Shown in pieces: positions 1 through 8,011 of a stretch of 64,000 bases of DNA. The notes below the pieces were generated by a model, which saw only the letters and a list, made by a program, of their open reading frames with translations, did no database searches and was not told the DNA's origin. How positions within the stretch are numbered: the stretch's first letter is position 1; each line of letters begins with the position of its first letter. Source of the DNA: Pseudonocardia halophobica (GTDB lineage Bacteria; Actinomycetota; Actinomycetes; Mycobacteriales; Pseudonocardiaceae); assembly GCF_027922425.1 (NCBI RefSeq), contig NZ_BSFQ01000003.1, positions 62,001 through 126,000 of the forward strand. Reading direction: 5' to 3'. The position numbers and the translations under genes are program-made.

Positions 1-72
1 CCCGGCGCTCCTCGCCCACGGAGCGGCGGCGTCGCTCCGGCAGGCGCGGGAGCGGGCTGACGTCACCCACCG

Positions 73-1443
73 CTATGCGTCCTGGAGTGCGCTCGCCCGC
101 CCGGCGAGCCGGACCGGTCCTTCGCGGCGGACGCGGTCGAGCCCCGCCGCGAGTTCCTTCGTCCGCATGTCGTGCTCGTAGACGAAGTAGTCGACCTGCT
201 GGGTGTGGCGCGGCCGGTCGGCGAAGTGCCCGGTGTAGCGGCGCTCCTCCTCGACGATGACCCGCTCCATCTCCGCGGGCGCTGGGGGCCGGTAGGTGCC
301 CGCGAAGTAGGCCGCCACCAAGCGGGCCTGGCACTCCACGAACGGGAACAGCGTGGGCAGGGCTTGGGCGAATCCGACGAAGGCGAGGTCGTCGAGGTCC
401 GGACGGAGGATCCGCTTGTAGAGCGAGAGCCGGTTGTCGGGCGCGGAGAGGAACTCCGGATCGAAGAACGGGAAGCTGATGTTGTACCCGGTGGCGTAGA
501 CGATCGCGTCGAAGTCCGCCGAGGTGCCGTCGACAAAGTGCACCGTCCGCCCGTCGAGCCGCTCGACGTTCGGCTTCACGGTGGCGTCCCCCGATCCGAG
601 GCGCAGCAGCAGCTCGCTCGACATCGTCGGGTGGGCCTCGAGGAAGTTGTGGTTCGGCCGTGGCAGGCCGTAGTGCTCCGGCTTGCCCGATATGAGGATC
701 GGGAGCTTGCGGACGAGTGCCCGCTGGAAGCGACCGGGGATCTGCGGGATGGTGCGGGCGAGCCGGTCTCCCGGCATCCCGAACATGTACTTGGGCACCA
801 CCCAGGCACCGGAGCGGGTGGACATCACCACGGTGTTGCGGTGCGAACGCTGCGACAGCTCGCTGACCACGTCCGCGGCCGAGTTGCCGATCCCGACGAC
901 CAGGATCCGCTTGTCGTGCAGGTCCAGCGGGTGGCTCGGGTCGACGTAGTGGTGCGAGTGGATCGACTCGCCGGTGAACTCGCCCGGGAAGTCCGGGAAC
1001 CGGGGGTCCCAGTGGTGACCGTTGGCCACGACGAGCGCGTCGTAGCGGCAGAGCTCGCCGTCCTGCGTCCGCAGCTCCCACCCGCCGCCCGGCAGTCGCT
1101 CGGCGTGCTCGACACCGTTGCGGAAGTGGATCCTCTCGAGCAGGCCGAACGCCTCGGCGTAGCTGTCGAGGTAGCGCTTGATGTGGCTGTGGTGCGGGAA
1201 GTCCGGGTACGACGCCGGCATCGGGAAGTCCTTGAAGGACAACCGCTCCTTCGACGTGTCGATGTGTAGGGACCGGTAGGCGCTGGAGTGGCCGTTCGGG
1301 TTGCCGAAGGCCCAGTTGCCACCGATGCGGTCCGAGCTCTCGAAGCAGTCGTACTCGACGCCGTAGTCGCCGAGCATCTTGCCGGTGGTGAGCCCGCTGA
1401 TGCCGGCGCCGATCACGGCGACGTGCGGGGTGGAATGCGTCAT
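73..1443 (-). CDS. Flavin-containing monooxygenase (FMO / Baeyer-Villiger type)
   Basis: 456 residues, close to the usual size of single-component FAD/NADPH monooxygenases, which insert oxygen into ketones or oxidise N/S centres. Residues 12-17 (GAGISG) form the FAD-binding turn. Residues 184-189 (GIGNSA) form the NADPH-binding turn. Residues 156-166 fit the FMO fingerprint FxGxxxHxxxY. An ATG with GGAG six bases upstream supports the start. It is transcribed alone, divergently from the SDR at 1657, across a 213-base spacer with repeated GACAGGYGTC elements. Whether it is a true Baeyer-Villiger enzyme or an N-oxidising FMO cannot be read from sequence. The cyclic-substrate context favours ketone oxidation, which is inference. 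Confidence 0.88.
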   Translation of the reverse strand: MTHSTPHVAVIGAGISGLTTGKMLGDYGVEYDCFESSDRIGGNWAFGNPNGHSSAYRSLHIDTSKERLSFKDFPMPASYPDFPHHSHIKRYLDSYAEAFGLLERIHFRNGVEHAERLPGGGWELRTQDGELCRYDALVVANGHHWDPRFPDFPGEFTGESIHSHHYVDPSHPLDLHDKRILVVGIGNSAADVVSELSQRSHRNTVVMSTRSGAWVVPKYMFGMPGDRLARTIPQIPGRFQRALVRKLPILISGKPEHYGLPRPNHNFLEAHPTMSSELLLRLGSGDATVKPNVERLDGRTVHFVDGTSADFDAIVYATGYNISFPFFDPEFLSAPDNRLSLYKRILRPDLDDLAFVGFAQALPTLFPFVECQARLVAAYFAGTYRPPAPAEMERVIVEEERRYTGHFADRPRHTQQVDYFVYEHDMRTKELAAGLDRVRREGPVRLAGRASALQDA

Positions 1444-1515
1444 GAGTACTCCGTGCGACAGTGCGCGAAAGTGTGACCTGGCTGACGTGTCGAAGCGACA
1501 TTAGAAGCTTGACTC

Positions 1516-1545
1516 GACAGGTGTCAAACCGCTCCGACAGGCGTC
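1516..1545. promoter_or_regulatory. Paired GACAGGYGTC repeats in divergent promoter region
   Basis: GACAGGTGTC at 1516-1525 and GACAGGCGTC at 1536-1545 start exactly 20 bases apart, about two helical turns. They are framed by inverted GACTCGAC (1511-1518) and GTCGAGTC (1543-1550). The location between the divergent FMO and SDR genes suggests an operator for an unidentified regulator. No binding protein can be assigned. Confidence 0.4.
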
Positions 1546-1656
1546 GAGTCGGTCCGCGACAGCGAGTCGTCCGGGAGACCGGTCCGCGTTTGACCACTCG
1601 GCGTGTTTAATCTACTTTCAATTGCGAGAGTCATGGACGACATCGAGAGGACCCAC

Positions 1657-2448
1657 ATGGACGTTCAGGGACTGCGCTGCCTGGTCACGGGCACCGCGTC
1701 GGGCATCGGGGACGCCGTCGCGCGGCAGCTCGTCGCCGCGGGCGCCACCGTGGTGAGCCTCGACCGCAACACGCCCACGGCACCGGTCGAGCAGCACGTG
1801 AAGGTGGACCTCGCCGACCCTGCGAGCATCGACGCGGCGCTGGAGCAGATCGACGGGAACTTCGATGCCCTGCTCAACGTCGCGGGCATCCCCGGCACCG
1901 CCCCGGCGGACCTCGTGTTCAAGGTGAACTTCCTCGGCATGCGCCACCTCACCGAGTCGCTGTTCGAGCGGCTGAACGAGGGCGGCTCCATCGTCGTGGT
2001 CTCCTCCACCGCGGGCTTCGGCTGGCCGCAGCGTCTCGACGTCCTCAAGGAGGTCGTGGCGACCGAGTCCTTCGCCGAGGGGGAGAAGTGGTTCGCCGAG
2101 CACCCTCAGCAGGGCAACGCCTACAACTTCTCCAAGGAGGCGGCCACGGTGTACACCCTGGCCATGGGCGGAGCCGTGCGAGAGATGAACGAGCTGCGGA
2201 TCAACGCGGTGCTCCCGGGACCCGTCGAGACGCCGATCCTGGCGGACTTCGAGGAGAGCATGGGCAAGGAGACGCTCGACGGTGTGAAGGCGTTCCTCGG
2301 CAGGCACGCCACGGCCGCGGACATCGCCTCGGCCGTCGTCTTCCTCGCCTCGCGCGACTCGCGGTGGATCAACGGCACCACCCTCATCGCTGACGGTGGC
2401 ATCACCGGAGCGGTGCTGGCCGGGCTGGTGCCCGCCCCCACCATCTGA
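1657..2448 (+). CDS. Short-chain dehydrogenase, coniferyl-alcohol-dehydrogenase-like
   Basis: 263 residues, classical SDR fold. Residues 11-18 (TGTASGIG) bind NAD(P). The catalytic set is Ser116/117, Tyr156 and Lys160 (YNFSK). An insertion of about 30 residues between the serine and the tyrosine is typical of the 3-alpha-hydroxysteroid dehydrogenase / coniferyl alcohol dehydrogenase branch, and the motifs RINAVLPGPVETPI and WINGT fit it. The start at 1657 is preferred because GAGAGG ends six bases upstream; in-frame alternatives are 1633 and 1603. Expected reaction: oxidation of an aromatic, allylic or steroid alcohol. An aldehyde dehydrogenase of matching type lies at 8012. Confidence 0.82.
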   Translation: MDVQGLRCLVTGTASGIGDAVARQLVAAGATVVSLDRNTPTAPVEQHVKVDLADPASIDAALEQIDGNFDALLNVAGIPGTAPADLVFKVNFLGMRHLTESLFERLNEGGSIVVVSSTAGFGWPQRLDVLKEVVATESFAEGEKWFAEHPQQGNAYNFSKEAATVYTLAMGGAVREMNELRINAVLPGPVETPILADFEESMGKETLDGVKAFLGRHATAADIASAVVFLASRDSRWINGTTLIADGGITGAVLAGLVPAPTI

Positions 2449-2462
2449 CGCGACCGCCCCAC

Positions 2463-2492
2463 GACCCCGCCTCCTCGCCCGGGGGCGGGGTC
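2463..2492 (+). terminator. GC-rich hairpin after the SDR
   Basis: A 9-bp perfect stem (2463-2471 with 2484-2492) with a 12-base loop lies 15 bases after the SDR stop. No T-run follows, as is common for actinobacterial terminators. Confidence 0.45.
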
Positions 2493-2583
2493 CTCGCATG
2501 CGGCCACCCGATCGACGGACGATACCGCGGAACCGAATCTTCGTTAAACCCAGACGACACGGTTCACCGTCGAACGGAGCCTC

Positions 2584-3630
2584 ATGCCCTTCCCCCGACG
2601 TGCCAGGCTGGTCGCCGGACTCGCCGCCGCAGCGGCCGCCGTCGCGGCGACTGCGCTGCTCGCGCCCGCGGCGGCCGCGGACCAGACCGACCACCCCGCC
2701 GCCTGCAGGACGGTCCGGGTGCCGGTCACGATCCTCGGCGGCGCGGGCGACGTCGCGGGTACCCTCTGCGGCCCGCTGGACGCCTCCGTGGTGCAGGTAC
2801 TGGTCCACGGTTACACCTACGGCCAGTACTACTGGGACCTGCCGTACGAGCCGGATACCTACTCCTACGTGCGGCACGCGAGCGAGGCCGGACAGGCCAC
2901 CCTCAACATCGACCGGATCGGCACGGGCGACTCGTCACACCCGCTCAGCGCCACGCTCACCTACGACAACCACGCCGACGCCGTCCACCAGGTGATCCAG
3001 GCCGTCCGCCGCGGTGACCTGGGAGGACACTTCGAGAAGGTCGTCCTGGTCGGGCACAGCTACGGCTCCGTGACCGCCTACCTCGAGGCCGGTCGCTACC
3101 AGGACGTCGACGGGGTGATCGCGACTGGCGGGGGCCACAAGCTCAACGCCGTCACACTCGCCACGGACGTCGCCGCCAACACCGTCCCCGTCGCGCTCGA
3201 CCCGAAGTACCGCGACGCCGGGCTGGACCCCGGCTACATGACGACCCGGCCGGGCAGCCGAGGGGTTTTCTATCACCTGCCCAACGCGGACCCGGCGGTG
3301 GTCGCGCTGGACGAGGAGTTGAAGGGCACCGGCAACGACCTGGAGCTGGCGACCGCCGCCACCTTCCTCACCCGCACGGAGTCCACGGCGATCAACGTCC
3401 CGGTCCTCACCGTGAACGGTTCGGAGGACAGCATCTTCTGCTCCGCGGGAGCGTCGGACTGCTCGTCGGCCGACGCGCTGGCGACACAGGAGGCGGGCTA
3501 CTTCGGCCCCGGGGCGACCTCCGAAGCGTTCGTGGTGCCCGGCGGCGGGCACGACGTCAACCTCGAGCGAACCGCGCCGCTCGCCTACGACGCCATGACG
3601 GCGTTCGTGCTGCGACACTTCGGCCGCTGA
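2584..3630 (+). CDS. Secreted alpha/beta hydrolase
   Basis: 348 residues. The N-terminus has arginines, then an alanine-rich hydrophobic stretch (about 9-32) ending in AAA-D, a typical Sec signal peptide, so the enzyme is probably exported. The nucleophile elbow is GHSYG at 157-161 (Ser159). Candidate acid Asp282 (NGSEDS) and base His323 (GGGHD) complete the triad. Cys286 and Cys293 could form a disulfide, consistent with export. The ATG follows CGGAGCCTC. It may hydrolyse an ester outside the cell before uptake (inference). It stands alone between a weak hairpin and a strong bidirectional terminator. The substrate cannot be told. Confidence 0.82.
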   Translation: MPFPRRARLVAGLAAAAAAVAATALLAPAAAADQTDHPAACRTVRVPVTILGGAGDVAGTLCGPLDASVVQVLVHGYTYGQYYWDLPYEPDTYSYVRHASEAGQATLNIDRIGTGDSSHPLSATLTYDNHADAVHQVIQAVRRGDLGGHFEKVVLVGHSYGSVTAYLEAGRYQDVDGVIATGGGHKLNAVTLATDVAANTVPVALDPKYRDAGLDPGYMTTRPGSRGVFYHLPNADPAVVALDEELKGTGNDLELATAATFLTRTESTAINVPVLTVNGSEDSIFCSAGASDCSSADALATQEAGYFGPGATSEAFVVPGGGHDVNLERTAPLAYDAMTAFVLRHFGR

Positions 3631-3634
3631 ATCG

Positions 3635-3672
3635 CCGTCGCGAAGTCGGCCCGAGGGCCGACTTCGCGACGG
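3635..3672. terminator. Bidirectional terminator, 18-bp perfect stem
   Basis: 3635-3652 pairs without mismatch with 3655-3672. It lies exactly between the converging hydrolase genes ending at 3630 and 3673, so it can stop transcription from both sides. Confidence 0.8.
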
Positions 3673-4512
3673 TCACGGGTGCCGCATCGGGGGCGCCCCC
3701 ATCCGGGCGCCCCCTCCGGTCGCACGCTCGGCGGCCGCCGCATGACCGAGGACGGTCGCAGCGACGAGGGCCGGGTCGTCGTCCATGGGCCGGTGCCCGA
3801 CGCCGGGCAGCCGGCGCAGCTCGGCGGCTGGGAGCAGACTCAACAGCGGCCTGCCGTGGGCCTCGAACGGCGAGAGCCGGTCGGCGCTCCCCCAGCACAC
3901 CATGACGGGGCACACGGGAAGCAGGCACGGCACGGGACCGGTGGAACGCACCGCGTCCAGAAGGACGTCGAGCCCGGTGCATCCGACGGCATCGTAAACG
4001 ACGGTGGCGACGGCTTCAGCGGACAGCAGGTCGGGGCGCGCGACCCACCGGCCGAGGACGAGCCGGCGGACTCCTCCGGCTACCGGCAGGCGGGGCACCG
4101 CGGTCCACGACCGGTTCGCCCGCCGGATCCCCCGCAGCAGACGTTCGAGGTCACCCGGTTCCCGCCACGCACCCATCGGCGACAGCGCCGTGACGGACCG
4201 GGCGCGGCCGCGCCGGGCCAGCTCGAGGCCGACCCATCCGCCCAGCCCGTTCCCGACGATGTGGGCGCGACCCAGCCGCGTGGCGTCCATGGCCCGTTCG
4301 ACGCCGTCGACGAGGGAGGAGAGCACTCGCCGCGGGTCCGCAGCCAGGGGTCCGCCACCGTTATGTCCTCGAAGGGTCGGAGCAAGCACCGTGTGGTGTG
4401 ACTCGAGAGCGGCCAACAGCGGACGCCAAGCCCGCCAGGACGAGAGCACATCATGCAGCAGCACCATCGTGCTGCCCGCACCGCCCACGTGGGCGGCTGC
4501 GAGGTCGTTCAT
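3673..4512 (-). CDS. Alpha/beta hydrolase-fold protein lacking the nucleophile serine
   Basis: 279 residues with a clear alpha/beta hydrolase outline: strand and oxyanion region near 16-21 (MVLLHD), acid Asp211 (GSAD) and base His240 (GVGH). The nucleophile elbow reads GNGLG at 87-91, so Gly89 (codon GGG, 4246-4248) stands where Ser, Cys or Asp is expected. It may therefore be non-hydrolytic, for example a binding protein or a cofactor-independent lyase or oxygenase-type member, or it may be inactive. The start at 4512 has GGAGGTGG five bases upstream; longer frames would run into the SDR gene. It is the last gene of the operon starting at 9415, 46 bases after the FabG-like SDR. Confidence 0.72.
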   Translation of the reverse strand: MNDLAAAHVGGAGSTMVLLHDVLSSWRAWRPLLAALESHHTVLAPTLRGHNGGGPLAADPRRVLSSLVDGVERAMDATRLGRAHIVGNGLGGWVGLELARRGRARSVTALSPMGAWREPGDLERLLRGIRRANRSWTAVPRLPVAGGVRRLVLGRWVARPDLLSAEAVATVVYDAVGCTGLDVLLDAVRSTGPVPCLLPVCPVMVCWGSADRLSPFEAHGRPLLSLLPAAELRRLPGVGHRPMDDDPALVAATVLGHAAAAERATGGGARMGAPPMRHP

Positions 4513-4558
4513 CCGTTCCACCTCCGGGTGTCGTCTCTGACCCCCCGACCGGTCCTGT

Positions 4559-5311
4559 TCAGGCGCGCGGACCGCCCGCGACGTAGAGGACCTGACCGGA
4601 CACGAAACCGGCTCGCTCGTCGACGAAGAACGAGACCGCGTTGGCGATGTCCTCGGGCTCACCCGCCCGTGCGACCGGGATCGCCGCCGCGCGCTGGGCG
4701 ACGTAGGCCTCCCAGTCCTGGCCGATCCGCTCGGCCGTCGCCCTCGTCATGTCGCTGGCGATGAAGCCGGGCGCGATGCAGTTCGCCGTGACGCCGAACC
4801 TGCCGAGCTCGATCGCCAGGGTCTTGGTGAAACCCTGCAGCCCGGCCTTGGCGGTCGAGTAGTTGGCCTGGCCGCGGTTGCCCAGCGCCGACGTCGACGA
4901 CAGGTTCACGATCCGACCCCAGCCGGCCGCGACCATGTGCTTCTGCACGGCCTTCGTCATCAGGAACGACCCGCGGAGGTGGACGCCGAGCACCGCGTCC
5001 CAATCCGACTCGGACATCTTGAACAACAGGTTGTCCCGGGTGATGCCCGCGTTGTTGACCAGCACCGTGGGGGCGCCGAGCTCCTCCGTCACACGCGCTA
5101 CCGCCGCCTCGACCGCCGCTGGGTCCGAGACGTCCGCGCCGACCGCGACGGCGGACCCCCCGACTCCGGCGACGGCGTCCACCGTGGCCTTGGCGCTCGC
5201 CTCGTCCAGGTCCAGCACCGCGACGGCCAGGCCGTCCTGCGCGAGCCGGACCGCCGTGGCCGACCCGAGCCCGCGCGCGGCCCCGGTGACGATCGCGACC
5301 CTGCTGCTCAT
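4559..5311 (-). CDS. FabG-like short-chain dehydrogenase
   Basis: 250 residues, classical SDR. TGAARGLG (9-16) binds NAD(P), NNAG is at 86-89, and Ser138/139, Tyr151 and Lys155 (YSTAK) form the active site. It closely resembles 3-oxoacyl-ACP/CoA reductases. In this CoA-ester operon a 3-hydroxyacyl-CoA dehydrogenase or reductase role is more likely than fatty acid synthesis (inference). Its ATG overlaps the stop of the small GntR-type gene (ATGA at 5308-5311), implying translational coupling. Confidence 0.85.
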   Translation of the reverse strand: MSSRVAIVTGAARGLGSATAVRLAQDGLAVAVLDLDEASAKATVDAVAGVGGSAVAVGADVSDPAAVEAAVARVTEELGAPTVLVNNAGITRDNLLFKMSESDWDAVLGVHLRGSFLMTKAVQKHMVAAGWGRIVNLSSTSALGNRGQANYSTAKAGLQGFTKTLAIELGRFGVTANCIAPGFIASDMTRATAERIGQDWEAYVAQRAAAIPVARAGEPEDIANAVSFFVDERAGFVSGQVLYVAGGPRA

Positions 5312-5538
5312 CTCGTCCTCCTCGTCTCGTTCTCGTGGCGCACCACCACGGTGCCCACCTGCGACAATGTGCAGACCAGCCCGTTGGCGTCGAGCCGCTT
5401 GAGAGCCGACCGCACGACCGCCCGACCGACGCCGAGCTGCGCGGCGAGCACGCGCTCGGCGGGCAGCCGAGCCCCCGTCGCGGTGCAGCGGACCTGGGTC
5501 CGGAGGGCGGCGTCGGCCGCCGCGTGCGGATCAGACAC
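5308..5538 (-). CDS. Small GntR-type winged-helix protein without effector domain
   Basis: About 76 residues from a GTG at 5538 that overlaps the CoA-transferase stop. The body matches a GntR winged helix: LPAERVLAAQLGV, then RAVVRSALKRLDANGL, then the wing GTVVV. There is no room for the FCD or UTRA ligand domain normally fused to it. It sits inside a run of catabolic enzymes, coupled on both sides (GTG over TGA upstream, ATGA downstream). It could be a self-standing DNA-binding autoregulator or the remnant of a larger regulator. The start is uncertain; upstream in-frame codons exist but overlap the CoA-transferase further. Confidence 0.6.
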   Translation of the reverse strand: MSDPHAAADAALRTQVRCTATGARLPAERVLAAQLGVGRAVVRSALKRLDANGLVCTLSQVGTVVVRHENETRRTR

Positions 5539-6730
5539 CGGAGATGACCTTCCGGTCCCGCAGGCCACCGATCTCCGCACCGGTCAGGCCGAGCACGTCC
5601 GCGAGGATCCTCTCGGTGTCCGCGCCCAGGGCGGACGGCGTGCCCGCCTCCCCGTGCTCGCCCGCCCAGCGCAGCGGCGACCGTGCAGTGATCAGTAGCT
5701 CGCCGTGCGGCATAGGGACGTCCGCGAGCACCGGGTGGGCACCGGTCCGGTGCGCGGTCACGACGTCCGGCATGCCCTGGTAGCGGCCCCAGAGCACTCT
5801 CGCGGCCTCCAACTCGTCCCGGACCTGCTTGACGTCCCGCGCGGCGAACCACGGCCGGAGCACGGCCGCGATCGTCTCCCGGAGCCGGTAGCGCTCGGCC
5901 TCCTGGGTCAGGTCAGCCGCCAGGGCCGACTCCAGCGCGGTGAACACCTCCGCGGTTCCCGTCACCGCCATGAGCGCAGACCACTGCCCGGGGGTGAGCG
6001 CGACGACCATCACCCGCTCGCCGTCCGAGCAGGCGAAGTCCACGCCGAACGAGCCGTACACGTGGTTCCCGTGGCGGGGCCGCTCCCGGCCGCGGTCGAC
6101 AGCCTCCGAGAGCCAGCCGAGGTTCGCGACGCCGGCGAGGGCCACGTCCGACAGCGCGATCTCGACGAACGAGCCCTCGCCCGTCCGGAAGCGGTGGTGC
6201 AGTCCGGCGAGCACCGCGGTGGACACGCTGAGTCCGGTGACCAGGTCCCAGGCGGGCAGGACGTGGTTGACCGGAGCGCCGCCGTCCTCCGACCCGGTGA
6301 TCTGCGGGATTCCGACCTCGGCGTTGACGGTGTAGTCCACCGCCGGCCGTCCGTCCGGATAGCCCTGGACGCGCACGTGAACCAGGTCCGGCCTGCGCTC
6401 GGCGAGCACGGGATGGGCCATCCAGCGCCGGCCGACCACGTTGTCCACCAGGACCCCGATGGCGGCGACCAGCCCGACGACCAGCTCACGGCCCTCGTCC
6501 GACCGCAGGTCCACCGCGACCGAGCTCTTGCCCTTGTTCAGCGACGCCCAGTAATAGCTCTCGCCGTCCGGCGCAAGCGGCCAGCGCAGGTGGTCCGAGC
6601 CGCCGCCGACCGGATCGACACGGATAACGTCGGCTCCGAGCTGGGCGAGCGTCATGCCGCCGGTGGGCCCGGCGACGAAGCTCGCGCACTCGACGACACC
6701 GAGCCCGGCCAGCGGACGCTGCGCGCTCAC
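5531..6730 (-). CDS. Family III acyl-CoA transferase (CaiB/BaiF)
   Basis: 399 residues, the usual size. The N-terminus (GLGVVECASFVAGP, GADVIRVDPVGGG) and the segment NKGKSSVAVDLRSDEGRE are typical of the formyl-CoA transferase / CaiB fold, which moves CoA between carboxylic acids through an aspartyl-CoA intermediate. The GTG at 6730 overlaps the thiolase stop (GTGA), so the genes are co-translated. A longer frame upstream lies inside the thiolase and is rejected. It probably activates a substrate acid or recycles CoA from a product. The racemase at 24441 is a paralogue with a different catalytic signature. Confidence 0.85.
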   Translation of the reverse strand: MSAQRPLAGLGVVECASFVAGPTGGMTLAQLGADVIRVDPVGGGSDHLRWPLAPDGESYYWASLNKGKSSVAVDLRSDEGRELVVGLVAAIGVLVDNVVGRRWMAHPVLAERRPDLVHVRVQGYPDGRPAVDYTVNAEVGIPQITGSEDGGAPVNHVLPAWDLVTGLSVSTAVLAGLHHRFRTGEGSFVEIALSDVALAGVANLGWLSEAVDRGRERPRHGNHVYGSFGVDFACSDGERVMVVALTPGQWSALMAVTGTAEVFTALESALAADLTQEAERYRLRETIAAVLRPWFAARDVKQVRDELEAARVLWGRYQGMPDVVTAHRTGAHPVLADVPMPHGELLITARSPLRWAGEHGEAGTPSALGADTERILADVLGLTGAEIGGLRDRKVISGV

Positions 6731-7941
6731 GCGACCTTCTCGAACACCGCGGCCAGTCCCTGCCCGCCGCCGATGCACATGGTCTCGACGCCGTATCGGA
6801 CGTCCCGACGCACCATCTCTCGGCTCAACGTGGCCAGGATCCGCCCGCCGGTGGCGCCCACCGGGTGGCCGAGCGAGATGCCCGAGCCGTGCACGTTGAA
6901 CCGGTCGAAGTCCGACGGGGTGAAACCCCACTCGCGGGTGCACGCCAGCACCTGCGCGGCGAACGCCTCGTTCAGCTCGACCAGATCGACGTCCTTGAGC
7001 GCCAGCTCGGCGTTGTCCAGCGCGCGGGCCACGGCGGGCACGGGCCCGATTCCCATCGTCCGCGGCGGCACCCCGCCGACGCCCCACGAGACGAGGCGAA
7101 CGAGCGGACGCAACCCGAGCTCGGCGGCCTTCTCCGGGCTGGTGACGACGCAGACGGCGGCACCGTCGTTCTGCCCGGACGCGTTGCCGGCCGTGACGGT
7201 GGCCTCCGGATCGTCGCGGCTCAGCACCGGGCGCAGACCCGCGAGCTTCTCGGCGGTCGAGTCCGGCCGGATGTGCTCGTCGGTGTCGACGACGACCTCG
7301 CCCTTCCGGGTCCGGACGGTCACCGGGACGATCTCCTCGGCGAACAGCCCGGACTGGCGGGCCGCCGCGGCGCGCTGATGGCTCCGTGCCGCGTACTCGT
7401 CCTGTTCCTCTCGCGCGATCGAGTACTCGCGGCGCAGGTTCTCCGCGGTCTCGAGCATCCCTCCGGGGACGGGGTAGCGGTCCCCGCCCGCGCGCATTCG
7501 GCCGGTGGACAGCGAGTCGTGCAGCATGACCCCGGGCCCGGCCTTCGCACCCCAGCGCATCGAAGTGCTGTAGAACGGCGCGTTGCTCATCGACTCCGCG
7601 CCCCCGGCGAGCACCACCTGCGACGCACCCGCCTGGACCTGCATCGCCGCATAGATCACGGCTTGCAGGCCCGAGCCGCAGCGGCGGTCGATCTGCAGGC
7701 CCGACGCGGTCACGGGCAGTCCGGCGTCGAGCGCGGCGACCCGACCGAGCGCGGGCGCGTCCATGGTGGGGTAGCAGTTCCCGAGCAGCACGTCGTCGAC
7801 CGAGTCGGGCGGCAGTCCCGTCCGCTCCATGAGCGCGGCGATCACGGTCGAGGCGAGCTCGTGGGCGCGCAGGTCGCGCAGCGAGCCGCCGAACCCGCCG
7901 ACGGGGGTACGCAGCGGTTCGCAGATCACGGCGTCGGGCAC
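6727..7941 (-). CDS. Thiolase (acetyl-CoA C-acyltransferase)
   Basis: 404 residues, complete. The nucleophile is Cys88 in DRRCGSGLQA. NEAFAAQ, HGSGISLGHPVGATGG and CIGGGQG carry the remaining catalytic Asn/His/Cys elements of a degradative thiolase. It cleaves 3-oxoacyl-CoA to a shortened acyl-CoA and acetyl- or propionyl-CoA. It is the second gene of the minus-strand operon, 70 bases after the aldehyde dehydrogenase, with a stable hairpin in the gap. Its sequence differs clearly from the thiolases at 31711 and 47998, so it probably serves another step. Confidence 0.9.
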   Translation of the reverse strand: MPDAVICEPLRTPVGGFGGSLRDLRAHELASTVIAALMERTGLPPDSVDDVLLGNCYPTMDAPALGRVAALDAGLPVTASGLQIDRRCGSGLQAVIYAAMQVQAGASQVVLAGGAESMSNAPFYSTSMRWGAKAGPGVMLHDSLSTGRMRAGGDRYPVPGGMLETAENLRREYSIAREEQDEYAARSHQRAAAARQSGLFAEEIVPVTVRTRKGEVVVDTDEHIRPDSTAEKLAGLRPVLSRDDPEATVTAGNASGQNDGAAVCVVTSPEKAAELGLRPLVRLVSWGVGGVPPRTMGIGPVPAVARALDNAELALKDVDLVELNEAFAAQVLACTREWGFTPSDFDRFNVHGSGISLGHPVGATGGRILATLSREMVRRDVRYGVETMCIGGGQGLAAVFEKVA

Positions 7942-7964
7942 GGTTGGTCCTCCTCGTTCCCGGG

Positions 7965-8002
7965 TCCGCGGGCGGCCGGGCGGTGGTGTGGCCGCCCGCG
8001 GA
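7965..8002 (-). terminator. 13-bp hairpin between aldehyde dehydrogenase and thiolase
   Basis: 7965-7977 pairs perfectly with 7990-8002 around a 12-base loop, inside an otherwise operon-like 70-base gap on the same strand. It may be a partial terminator or an mRNA-processing or stability element that sets expression downstream of the aldehyde dehydrogenase. Confidence 0.4.
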
Positions 8003-8011
8003 GGCTCCGGA

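Noticed and set aside
1..72. Possible 3' end of a plus-strand gene at the left edge (reading ...LRQARERADVTHRY...)
   Set aside because: The frame continues past 72 into the FMO gene without a recognisable domain; too short to support.
172..1269. Long open frame on the plus strand opposite the FMO gene
   Set aside because: Rich in Arg, Val and Gly with no domain; it mirrors the GC-biased third positions of the real gene.
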